Assembly: GCA_905215425.1 (NCBI GenBank) | Contig: CAJMQD010000064.1 | Location: 1-6,019, forward strand | Origin: an uncultured bacterium | GTDB lineage: Bacteria; Bacillota; Clostridia; Oscillospirales; Oscillospiraceae | DNA length: 6,019 nucleotides | Direction: 5' to 3' | Part shown: piece after piece, positions 1 through 5,898 of the stretch | Layout of the letters: every line of letters starts with the position of its first letter | Position numbering within the stretch: the stretch's first letter is position 1 | The notes under the pieces: generated by a model | Databases searched by the model: none | What the model saw: the letters and a program-made list of their open reading frames with translations, nothing else | What the model was told of the DNA's origin: nothing | Program-made: the position numbers and the translations under genes

Positions 1-344
1 CCGATAAACAGCGTATTCGACAGGAAACACATGGCCAGGAACACGCCCTTCTGCTTTCGGGGCAGCTTCAGCAGGGGCAGCACCGCAGCGGCCGCCAGCA
101 GGTTCACCATGATTCCCAGAAAGACAGACAGCAGCATGGGGGCCGCCTCCACCAGGCTGGCCCGGTCCAGATTGGTCACCAGTCCCCGGATACACAGGCA
201 GGGCACGGCAATAGACATAATATACTTGCTCAGAAAAAGCTTTTCCGGCGGCCCCATCCAGCCCTTATATCCCATAAAATAGCCCACGGCCATGATCAGC
301 AGCAGGACAAAGCAGGCAGAAAAAGCATTCAATACAGTTTCCAT
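1..344 (-). CDS. AEC (auxin efflux carrier) family transporter, N-terminal part, cut by window edge
   Basis: This is the first 114 codons of a membrane transporter; the rest lies beyond base 1. The ATG at 344-342 is preceded by an AGGAG at 359-355, 10 bases away, which fixes the start. The protein shows three hydrophobic segments, at about residues 8-25, 38-56 and 66-93. A short basic loop (LPRKQKG, 94-100) follows, then a segment reading SNTLFIG at 109-115. An SNxxFIG(LP) segment just after the third helix is typical of the AEC permease family (Mem_trans fold), which exports or imports small organic anions such as malate. Full members are about 300-320 residues, so roughly a third is visible. 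The substrate cannot be predicted. The gene follows ricT after a hairpin and no convincing promoter is seen in the gap, so readthrough from the holB-ricT unit is possible. Other multi-helix permeases are the alternative identity. Confidence 0.75.
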   Translation of the reverse strand, partial: METVLNAFSACFVLLLIMAVGYFMGYKGWMGPPEKLFLSKYIMSIAVPCLCIRGLVTNLDRASLVEAAPMLLSVFLGIMVNLLAAAAVLPLLKLPRKQKGVFLAMCFLSNTLFI

Positions 345-407
345 TTGGTTCTCTCTCCTATGTTTGGGGGCAGTTTTCCACAGTCAGCGCAGAGATCCCT
401 CTACAAG

Positions 408-441
408 CAGGACCCCGAACGTATTCACGTCCGGGGTCCTG
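408..441 (-). terminator. Hairpin after ricT, probable terminator without a good U-tract
   Basis: A 14-bp stem (408-421 with 428-441) encloses a 6-base loop, 28 bases past the ricT stop. In minus-strand RNA every position pairs, one of them as a G-U wobble. In plus-strand RNA the same position would be an A-C mismatch, so the structure is most likely used by leftward transcription. The sequence after the stem on the minus strand (CUUGUAGAGG) is not a real U-tract. Termination may therefore be partial, or the hairpin may protect the 3' end of the mRNA. Confidence 0.55.
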
Positions 442-468
442 TTGTGTGTTTCCCGGCATTGGGGCGGA

Positions 469-1716
469 TCACTCCTGCCCGCCGTTCTCCTCAGGGCGTC
501 TTCCGCTTCCCCCGGGGCGGCGACGGCGGCGGCGGGGCGGACGTCTCTCTCCGTCCCCCTCGGTCCGGGGTGGGCGCTCCTCCTCCTGAGCGGGTCTGGC
601 CGTCCTGGCAGAGCGGGGCGGACGGTTCTCCGCCGAACGCTCCTCCTGGGGCCGCTCTCCGCCGTTGGGTCCGCCCTCGTTCTGGGCCCGTCCGCCTCTG
701 CGGCGGCGGTGACTGCTGCGGCTGCCCTCGCTCTGCTCATTGGCAGGGGCAGACTCCGTCTTTCGGGCGTAATTGTTCCCCTCCAGCGCAGCCAGAGCCG
801 CCGCCAAGCTGTCCTCCGGGGTCAGGGCCGCGGGTTCCTCCTGTCTGCGCAGCTTCGCCAGCTCGGACAGGGGGGGCTCCACATAGCCCTCGGGCCGCTT
901 GCCTTTTCCGTTGCGGATCACACATAACTCGCAGTTATGATAAATTTTTGGGGTCTCCGGCGCAGACTCCAGCCGCACCTGTACGGTCTGGCGCAGCAGG
1001 TTCACGCTGGACACAGTGCCCGCGCCGTCAGGGGTCTCTACAAAGGACTCCTGCTTGGGTGCGTGCTTGACCAGATCCTCGTAGGCCTCCTGCTCATACT
1101 TCAGGCAGCACATCAGCCGCCCGCAGGTGCCGGAGATCTTGGTGGGGTTCAGGCTGAGGTTCTGGGTCTTGGCCATTTTGATGGACACAGGCTGAAAGTC
1201 GTCCAGGAACTGGGAGCAGCAGAACGGGCGGCCGCAGATACCCAGTCCCCCCAGCATCTTCGCCTCATCCCGGACGCCGATCTGCCGCAGCTCGATGCGG
1301 GCGTGGATCGTACCCGCCAGATCCTTTACCAGGGCGCGGAAGTCCACCCGACCATCGCTGGTGAAGAAGAACAGGACCTTGTTGCCTTCAAAGGAGTACT
1401 CCGCCTCTACCAGCTTCATGTCCAGCCCGTGCTGGACGATCTTCTCCTGACAGATTTGGAAGGCTTTTTTCTCCTTCTCCTTATTTTTCTCCATGATCCG
1501 GTCATCCTCCGGGGTTGCCGCCCGGAGCACCGGCCGGAGGGGCTGAACGACCTCCTCCTCGGCCACCTGGGTGTTGGCCTGCGCACACCAGCCGTATTCC
1601 ACCCCTCGGGAGGTGTCTACGATCACGCCCTGACCCTCTTGAAAGGCAGCGCCCTGGGGGTCGAAATAATATTGTTTTCCGCCGCTTTTAAAGCGGACGC
1701 CAATAATCTCTGCCAT
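469..1716 (-). CDS. ricT: RicT (YaaT) Y-complex protein, PSP1 domain, with long Arg-rich C-terminal tail
   Basis: RicT is a cytoplasmic protein that in Bacillus subtilis joins RicA and RicF in an Fe-S-containing complex. That complex helps RNase Y mature polycistronic mRNAs and affects sporulation, competence and biofilm formation. The product here is 415 residues. The ATG at 1716 has AAAGGAG at 1728-1722, 5 bases away; an in-frame TTG at 1740 lies upstream of that site and is rejected. Residues 1 to about 285 match the PSP1/YaaT family. The diagnostic cysteine clusters are CGRPFCC at 161-167 and CGRLMCCLKYE at 198-208, giving candidate Fe-S ligands C161, C166, C167, C198, C203 and C204. B. 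subtilis RicT is about 275 residues, so about 130 residues are extra. From about 334 the tail is almost wholly R, G, P, E and N, ending in a run of six arginines (395-400) and an acidic tip. holB lies 63 bases upstream in the same unit, a common clostridial and bacillar pairing. Confidence 0.93.
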   Translation of the reverse strand: MAEIIGVRFKSGGKQYYFDPQGAAFQEGQGVIVDTSRGVEYGWCAQANTQVAEEEVVQPLRPVLRAATPEDDRIMEKNKEKEKKAFQICQEKIVQHGLDMKLVEAEYSFEGNKVLFFFTSDGRVDFRALVKDLAGTIHARIELRQIGVRDEAKMLGGLGICGRPFCCSQFLDDFQPVSIKMAKTQNLSLNPTKISGTCGRLMCCLKYEQEAYEDLVKHAPKQESFVETPDGAGTVSSVNLLRQTVQVRLESAPETPKIYHNCELCVIRNGKGKRPEGYVEPPLSELAKLRRQEEPAALTPEDSLAAALAALEGNNYARKTESAPANEQSEGSRSSHRRRRGGRAQNEGGPNGGERPQEERSAENRPPRSARTARPAQEEERPPRTEGDGERRPPRRRRRRPGGSGRRPEENGGQE

Positions 1717-1758
1717 ACGAACTCCTTTACGTTCCTGCAATGTGATTCAGCTGAAAAC

Positions 1759-1776
1759 CCTGTCATTGCGAGGCGG
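1759..1776. repeat. Possible fragment of a dispersed REP-like repeat in the holB-ricT gap
   Basis: The 63-base gap between holB and ricT contains CCTGTCATTGCGAGGCGG. The core TGTCATTGCGAG resembles, from memory, one end of short palindromic dispersed repeats seen in many bacterial genomes. The matching other half (a GCAATC-type end) is absent, so this would be a remnant. AAAACC at 1754-1759 and GGTTTT at 1775-1780 flank it and could form a weak hairpin overlapping the holB stop codon. One copy in a window cannot prove a repeat. Confidence 0.25.
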
Positions 1777-1779
1777 TTT

Positions 1780-2712
1780 TTACGGGGCTTGAAACAGTCC
1801 CGCACACAGCCACCCAGCCAACTGACCGGGATTGGCATTCAGCGCTGCCGCCTGACGCAGCTGCTCCAATAAATCTGCCGCTTTCAGCAGGCGCTTCTTC
1901 TGGGAAGACCCGGGCAGGCGCTCCACCACCAGGGTCCGAACACGCTCCAGCAGGGGAATGACCCCCTCCTTGGGGCCCCGTTCCAGGGCCATGGATGCCT
2001 GAAACAGCTGCCACTCTGTGCCGTTTTCCAGGGCATCTGCGATCTGTATCGCCATCTGCTCCAGCTGTCCGTTGTCTGTGCCGGACAGCTCCTCCACCGC
2101 CCGGCCCAAAATGCCCTGGCAGTTCCGCGCCGCCTGCCGGAGCTCCTCCAAAGGTTTCCCGTGAAACATCTTTTGCAGCCTGTCCATACACTCCGCCGGG
2201 GACAGGGGAGCCAGGTCCAGCTGCTCGCACCGGGAGCGCACCGTCTGCAGCAGGCCGCCGCCGTTGTCGGCGATCAGCAGAAAGGCCGCATAGGCGGGGC
2301 CTTCCTCCAGCAGCTTCAGCATAGCGTTCTGGGCGGAGCTGTTCAGCTGCTCCGCATTTTCCACAATATATACCTTTCGCTCCGCCTCGTTGGGGCGGAC
2401 ATAGGCGTCAGCGCGGATGGCCCGGATCTGATCCACCGTGATGGGCTTGCCCTCTCCCGGGCCGGTCACGATTGTGATATCCGGATGGATCCCCCCTGCG
2501 GCCTTTTTGCAGTGGGGACAAATTCCGCAGGGCCGCTGTCCCGCCGGGGCGGTACACACCAGTGCAGCGGCCAGCAGCCGCGCCAGAGTATGCCGGCCGG
2601 AGCCCTTCGGTCCGCACAGAATATAGGCGTGGGAGAGTCCGCGTCCCTCCTCCTGAATGGAGAGCTGTTCCTTCAGCCTGCGGTTGCCCGCAAGCTCGCT
2701 CCACTGGTTCAA
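1780..2712 (-). CDS. holB: DNA polymerase III, delta-prime subunit (clamp loader)
   Basis: HolB is the stator subunit of the clamp loader, which places the beta sliding clamp on primed DNA during replication. The 310-residue product, near the family's usual length, shows the expected layout. A degenerate P-loop GPKGSGRHT sits at 34-42. A zinc module has C53, C62, C65 and C68, with the 9-3-3 spacing of the Escherichia coli protein. A Walker B-like region follows (KVYIVENAEQLNSSAQNAML, 113-132), where the acidic DE pair is weakened to EN. The SRC clamp-loader motif is at 160-162, followed by a helical C-terminal domain. The P-loop lysine is replaced by arginine (R40), in line with delta-prime not being the ATP-hydrolysing subunit. 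The start is TTG at 2712, strongly supported by AAAGGAGG seven bases upstream. It is the first gene of a two-gene unit with ricT. The gamma/tau subunit DnaX is excluded by the lack of a full Walker A/B pair and of its C-terminal domains. Confidence 0.95.
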   Translation of the reverse strand: MNQWSELAGNRRLKEQLSIQEEGRGLSHAYILCGPKGSGRHTLARLLAAALVCTAPAGQRPCGICPHCKKAAGGIHPDITIVTGPGEGKPITVDQIRAIRADAYVRPNEAERKVYIVENAEQLNSSAQNAMLKLLEEGPAYAAFLLIADNGGGLLQTVRSRCEQLDLAPLSPAECMDRLQKMFHGKPLEELRQAARNCQGILGRAVEELSGTDNGQLEQMAIQIADALENGTEWQLFQASMALERGPKEGVIPLLERVRTLVVERLPGSSQKKRLLKAADLLEQLRQAAALNANPGQLAGWLCAGLFQAP

Positions 2713-2717
2713 AAATA

Positions 2718-2727
2718 GTCCTCCTTT
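2718..2727 (-). promoter_or_regulatory. Ribosome binding site fixing the TTG start of holB
   Basis: The minus strand reads AAAGGAGGAC, a near-perfect anti-16S match. Seven bases separate the end of AAAGGAGG (2720) from the TTG at 2712-2710. No ATG or GTG in frame fits this site, so holB is read from a TTG start. Confidence 0.85.
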
Positions 2728-2773
2728 GCGGGAAAACAGGTCATTTTCACATCTGTTTGGTATCTGACCATAT

Positions 2774-2802
2774 ATTATACCCTATCCCTTTGAAATAGGG
2801 AA
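2774..2802 (-). promoter_or_regulatory. Probable sigma-A promoter of holB-ricT
   Basis: The minus strand carries a perfect TATAAT at 2779-2774. With a 17-base spacer the -35 position is TTCCCT at 2802-2797, only three of six matches to TTGACA, so the promoter may be weak or depend on an activator. A start near 2767 would give a leader of about 55 bases. That leader contains a weak hairpin (AAACAG/CTGTTT arms at 2734-2739 and 2753-2758) just upstream of the ribosome binding site. The promoter lies downstream of the jag terminator, which makes holB-ricT a separate unit. Confidence 0.6.
2780..2800. promoter_or_regulatory. Inverted repeat within the holB promoter spacer, possible operator
   Basis: CCCTAT at 2780-2785 and ATAGGG at 2795-2800 form a 6-bp inverted repeat with a 9-base centre. 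It abuts the -10 box and spans the spacer into the -35 position, where a repressor or activator dimer could act. The arms are short and chance is not excluded. Confidence 0.3.
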
Positions 2803-2841
2803 GAATTTTTTTCAAACAGAGGGGATGATTCCGTTTTACAA

Positions 2842-2880
2842 GAAAAAACCCGCCGTTCCCGATTTTCGGAAACGGCGGGT
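2842..2880 (-). terminator. Intrinsic terminator of the rnpA-yidD-yidC-jag operon
   Basis: On the minus strand a GC-rich stem of at least 10 bp (2871-2880 with 2848-2857) is extended by further pairing across a bulge. It is followed at once by a run of six U residues (bases 2848-2843). It starts 12 bases beyond the jag stop codon. This is a textbook rho-independent terminator and separates the jag operon from holB-ricT. Confidence 0.93.
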
Positions 2881-2892
2881 CGGTTTCGTTTG

Positions 2893-3873
2893 TTACTTCT
2901 TTTCTCCGGGGGCATAGGCCACCACGGTGCGGCGGTTGGGCTCCACACCGGTGGAGAAGGTGGTGACATTGGGGTAATCCTGAAGGGCGGTATGGATCAC
3001 ATGGCGCTCATAGGCGTTCATGGCCTCCAGGGTGACGTTCTTGCGGTACTTGACCACCTTGCCGGCCACCTTCACGGCCAGACGCTGGAGAGATTCCTCC
3101 CGCTTGGCCCGATAGCCCTCGGCGTCGATCTGGATACGCACCCGCTTGGACTGGCCGTGGTTGACGGCGTAGTTGGTCAGCTGCTGGATGGCGTCCAGGG
3201 TCTCGCCCCGGCGGCCAATGATGGCGCCCAGCTCCTGACCCTCCAGAATGACGCGGTAAGCGCCTTCCTCGTTCACATGGACCTGGGGAACCGCCTGAAC
3301 ATGCAGGTGCTCCATCAGACCGTTCAGGAATTCCGTAATATGCCGGGCCTTCTCATCCTCGGCGCCGGCCAGGGGCAGGTCGGCCGCAGGCATATGCACC
3401 GGGGCGCTCTCCCGCTGGGGGCGGTCGTTCCGGCGCTGGGGGCGGGGGGCGCGCTCCTGCCGGGGACGCTCGGAACGGACAGGCTTGCGCTCCGCCGTCG
3501 TCGGGGGGGCAGCCAGGATGATCTCATCGCCGGGCTCCAACTGGGGGCGCTCAGGCTTGGGGGCCTTTTTCTCCTCCTGCATCACAGGCGCAGGGGCGGG
3601 CGCCGCCTTGGGCTCCTCCTTTTTCACCGGGGCAGGCTCATCAAAGACGCTGATCTTGAACTCGTCCTTCATGGGCTGGGGCTTGCCGCCCTCTTCAGAC
3701 ACCTCATAGCTGACGCGCACCTTGGCGGGATTGCCGCCAAAGCCCAGAAAACCGGACTTGGCCCGCTCGACAACTTCCACGGACACATCGTCCCGGTCCA
3801 GTCCCAACTGAAACAGGGCGGCGGAGATCGCGTCCTCCTCCGTGCGGCCGGTGGTTTCGATCCACTTTACCAT
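2893..3873 (-). CDS. jag: Jag/KhpB, KH-R3H domain RNA-binding protein
   Basis: Jag (KhpB, also called EloR in streptococci) is a cytoplasmic RNA-binding protein. It pairs with KhpA and is linked to cell elongation and division control, and it is usually encoded next to yidC. The product is 326 residues. The Jag_N domain spans about 1-57, with the KSGFLGFGGNPA motif at 39-50. A charged Pro/Ala/Lys/Arg linker runs from about 60 to 175. The KH domain covers roughly 177-250 and has the RNA-contacting loop GRRG at 220-223. The R3H domain covers about 255-322, with the R290-x3-H294 signature and a VEPNRRTVVAYAP ending. The ATG at 3873 is chosen over a TTG at 3879 because the AGGAGGG at 3889-3883 sits 9 bases from the ATG but only 3 from the TTG. 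The yidC stop ends 2 bases upstream, so translation is probably coupled. Streptococcal EloR is regulated by phosphorylation; no comparable site is claimed here. Confidence 0.95.
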   Translation of the reverse strand: MVKWIETTGRTEEDAISAALFQLGLDRDDVSVEVVERAKSGFLGFGGNPAKVRVSYEVSEEGGKPQPMKDEFKISVFDEPAPVKKEEPKAAPAPAPVMQEEKKAPKPERPQLEPGDEIILAAPPTTAERKPVRSERPRQERAPRPQRRNDRPQRESAPVHMPAADLPLAGAEDEKARHITEFLNGLMEHLHVQAVPQVHVNEEGAYRVILEGQELGAIIGRRGETLDAIQQLTNYAVNHGQSKRVRIQIDAEGYRAKREESLQRLAVKVAGKVVKYRKNVTLEAMNAYERHVIHTALQDYPNVTTFSTGVEPNRRTVVAYAPGEKK

Positions 3874-3875
3874 AC

Positions 3876-5282
3876 TCAAACGCCCTCCTTCTCGTCGTTG
3901 TCAGGCAGTTCAACCTCTTCCTGCTCCACCTCTACCTCGACCTCCTCGGTCTGGACAGGCTGGGCAGGGGCAGCGGATGCGGTGTTCTCCTTCTCGGCGG
4001 GCAGCTCCTCGGAAACGGCCTGCTGAGACTCTGCGGCCTTCTCCTCCACAGGGGCAGTCTGCTCCTGGGCCGCGGGCAATTCTTCCTTTTCGGCCTTCTT
4101 TGCCTTCTTATTCTTCTTGGCTTCCGCAGCGGCAGCGGCGGCCTCGGTGCGGGCCCGGAACAGGTCGTTGGGGTCGGCGTACTCGGTCACCTCGCCGAAG
4201 CGGCTGGGGATATAGGCGCGGCCGCGGGCATAGGCACGGATCCCCTCCCGGCTGTCGTCGCGGTTCACACCCTCCTGGGCGGGCTCCTCGTTCTTCTTGA
4301 TGCCCTTCTTCTTGTTGAGCTTCTCCTCCTCAAGGCGGCGGGCACGCTCCAGGCGGGCCTCCTCCTTGCGGCGCTTTTCCTCTTCCTTGGCCAGACGGGC
4401 CGCCTCGGCGGCGGCGGCGCGGGCCGCCTCGTAGTCCTTCTTCAGCATCTTGCCGCAGACGACCTCCTGTACCATGGTCATCAGGTACTGGGAGATCCAG
4501 TAGACGGACAGGCCGGCGGGCACGGTGAAGCCGATCCACAAAGACATAAGGGGCATCATCAGCATCATGGACTGGTTGGTCTTGTCCATCTGCTCATTCT
4601 GGCTCTGGCTATTCACCTTGTTGGTGGCCATAGATACCTTCATGGACAGGAAGGACACGGCGGTGGAGATCAGCACCAGCAGGAACAGGCCCAGAGTGGC
4701 CCAGTGGATGCCGCCCTCCCAGAATTTCCAGGTGGGAATGGCGTCCAGGTCCAGCCCCAGGAAGCTGAAGTTCATGCTGAACAGACCTTTGCCCGCATCA
4801 CCCAGAGCAGCCTGAGCCTTGGCCAGGATGTCGGGGTCGTTCAGCGCCTTGGCCATGGCGATCTGGGGGTAGGCGCCGGTATTGGCCACGCCGGTGATCT
4901 CCGCCACCTTGGCGACCATATCCTTGGGCACATTCATCAGCATTTGAATGGGCATCCGGATGATCCGGTACAGGGCGATCAGCACCACCATGGGCACCAG
5001 AGACCACATACAGCCGCCCATGGGATTCACATGCTCCTGGGCATAGAGCTTCTGGACCTCTTCGTTGTATTTTTCAGGGTTTGTCTTGGCGTACTGGGCC
5101 TGCAGCTTCTGCATCCGCCCGGAGAGCAGGTTCATCTGGATCATGCTCTTTTTCTGCTTCAGGGTGACGGGGAACAGGATCAGCTTTACCACAAAGCCGA
5201 ACAGGATCAGCGCCACGCCATAGCCGGCAAAGCGGTAGAAGATCAGCAGCAGCCAGCAAAAGGGTTTCAGAATAATATCCAC
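3876..5282 (-). CDS. yidC: YidC/Oxa1-type membrane protein insertase with long charged cytoplasmic tail
   Basis: YidC inserts and folds membrane proteins, alone or with SecYEG. The product is 468 residues from a GTG at 5282, with GGAGGAAA at 5294-5287 giving a 7-base spacing. Predicted topology is five helices: TM1 about 18-38, TM2 about 89-109, TM3 about 194-214, and TM4 and TM5 within 237-276. The charged cytoplasmic hairpin is at 40-85. The groove residue that is usually arginine in TM1 appears as lysine (K33, in VVKLILFP). NPMGGC at 86-91 opens TM2, and TM4-TM5 carry the family-like VPAGLSVYW at 254-262. No lipobox or signal peptide precedes TM1, as in many clostridial members. The extracellular segment between TM2 and TM3 is long (about 110-193). 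After TM5 comes a tail of about 190 residues: an Ala/Glu/Lys/Arg helix (283-327), a more ordered-looking island (345-376), a Lys/Ala stretch (380-400) and an acidic Glu/Val end. Typical Gram-positive YidC proteins are about 250-290 residues, so this tail is large. yidD lies 44 bases upstream and jag 2 bases downstream. Confidence 0.95.
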   Translation of the reverse strand: MDIILKPFCWLLLIFYRFAGYGVALILFGFVVKLILFPVTLKQKKSMIQMNLLSGRMQKLQAQYAKTNPEKYNEEVQKLYAQEHVNPMGGCMWSLVPMVVLIALYRIIRMPIQMLMNVPKDMVAKVAEITGVANTGAYPQIAMAKALNDPDILAKAQAALGDAGKGLFSMNFSFLGLDLDAIPTWKFWEGGIHWATLGLFLLVLISTAVSFLSMKVSMATNKVNSQSQNEQMDKTNQSMMLMMPLMSLWIGFTVPAGLSVYWISQYLMTMVQEVVCGKMLKKDYEAARAAAAEAARLAKEEEKRRKEEARLERARRLEEEKLNKKKGIKKNEEPAQEGVNRDDSREGIRAYARGRAYIPSRFGEVTEYADPNDLFRARTEAAAAAAEAKKNKKAKKAEKEELPAAQEQTAPVEEKAAESQQAVSEELPAEKENTASAAPAQPVQTEEVEVEVEQEEVELPDNDEKEGV

Positions 5283-5286
5283 AGTA

Positions 5287-5294
5287 TTTCCTCC
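5287..5294 (-). promoter_or_regulatory. Ribosome binding site fixing the GTG start of yidC
   Basis: The minus strand reads GGAGGAAA, with GGAGG ending seven bases before the GTG at 5282-5280. The encoded N-terminus (MDIILKPF) leads straight into the family's first amphipathic stretch, so no ATG start is needed. Confidence 0.8.
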
Positions 5295-5326
5295 GCAAGT
5301 TTAGTATGGGAGGCAGGGGGGACCCG

Positions 5327-5545
5327 TCAGGGCACGGGGTCGTACTCGATGGTCTCCTGCCGGTGGAAGGGATGGCACTTGAGCAGACGGCGCAAGGCCA
5401 GCCAGCCCCCCTTCAGCGCGCCATATTTCTCCACAGCCTCCAGCGCATACTGGGAGCAGGTGGGGATAAAACGGCAGCAGGGGGGGCGCAGGGGGGAGAT
5501 GGCACTGCGGTAAAAGCGGATCATCCACAGCAGCAAAGCCTTCAT
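5327..5545 (-). CDS. yidD: YidD, membrane protein insertion efficiency factor
   Basis: YidD is a small protein of the inner membrane face that aids YidC-dependent insertion. The 72-residue product has the whole family signature. An amphipathic N-terminal helix (about 3-18) carries the [11 protein letters not shown] motif at 9-19. [15 protein letters not shown] follows at 23-37, then KGG at 45-47 and RRLLKCHPF at 52-60. The C-terminal end is the usual YDPVP. Conserved cysteines are C24, C30 and C57. Length matches the family (about 70-85). The ATG overlaps the rnpA stop as ATGA, which points to translational coupling; an AGAGGA lies 9 bases upstream inside rnpA. It is followed by yidC, its functional partner. 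Confidence 0.96.
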   Translation of the reverse strand: MKALLLWMIRFYRSAISPLRPPCCRFIPTCSQYALEAVEKYGALKGGWLALRRLLKCHPFHRQETIEYDPVP

Positions 5546-5898
5546 GCCTGCTTGTCCTCTTTGGGCAAGGTCAGCTCCAGCTTTTTCATCAGACGGAGAA
5601 AGCTGTTCTCCAAATCGCTGTAACGGGCAAATATGGCCCTGGATCGGGCCACAATGACGATATCATATCCGGGACGAAGCTTTTGTTCGTTGGTGCGGTA
5701 CAGTTCCCGCATTCGACGGCGCACCCGGTTGCGCTTCACCGCGTTGCCCAGCTTTACCCCTGTGGTCAGACCGAGGCGGCTGTATGGCCGGCCGGTCTTT
5801 CTGCAGTATACGGCAAAAAAAGGGGAAGCGGCGCTTTTGCCCTTGTTGTACAGCCGGCGGAATTCATGGTTCTGCTTCAATGCCACGGTATGTTTCAT
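5542..5898 (-). CDS. rnpA: Ribonuclease P protein component
   Basis: RnpA is the protein subunit of RNase P; with the catalytic RNA (rnpB, not in this window) it removes 5' leaders from precursor tRNAs. The product is 118 residues, the usual family length. The N-terminal helix begins with [14 protein letters not shown] at 8-21, and FFAVYCRK forms a central strand. The diagnostic RNR helix is at 51-64 ([14 protein letters not shown], with R56-N57-R58 as the core). GYDIVIVAR follows at 77-85. The ATG at 5898 has GGAGG at 5909-5905, 6 bases away. An in-frame upstream extension of 16 codons (ATG at 5946) lacks family similarity and is rejected. It is the first clear gene of the yidD-yidC-jag operon. 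Its promoter is not visible and probably lies upstream of the window, possibly ahead of rpmH. Confidence 0.97.
   Translation of the reverse strand: MKHTVALKQNHEFRRLYNKGKSAASPFFAVYCRKTGRPYSRLGLTTGVKLGNAVKRNRVRRRMRELYRTNEQKLRPGYDIVIVARSRAIFARYSDLENSFLRLMKKLELTLPKEDKQA

Noticed and set aside
374..382. TTTTCCACA, one mismatch from a DnaA box (TTATCCACA)
   Set aside because: A single imperfect copy with no cluster or AT-rich unwinding region nearby; not evidence for an origin, although this gene neighbourhood is often close to one.
292..1070. Two overlapping plus-strand frames across the Arg-rich end of ricT
   Set aside because: They arise from the GC-rich repetitive codons of the RicT tail and show no family similarity.
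1717..1740. Longer ricT starting at TTG 1740
   Set aside because: The strong AAAGGAG at 1728-1722 lies downstream of this TTG and fits the ATG at 1716, where family similarity begins.
937..1872. Plus-strand open frame of 311 codons opposite ricT
   Set aside because: Shadow of ricT. It runs across the holB-ricT gap, has no ribosome binding site fitting its start and has no recognisable domain.
2890..4026. Long open frame on the plus strand (378 codons) opposite jag
   Set aside because: It is antisense to jag, which has full domain matches, and its low-complexity Gly/Leu/His-rich product matches nothing. High GC leaves few stops on the opposite strand.
4704..5513. Plus-strand open frame of 269 codons opposite yidC and yidD
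   Set aside because: Antisense to two well-identified genes; its His/Gln-rich translation reflects reversed codons.
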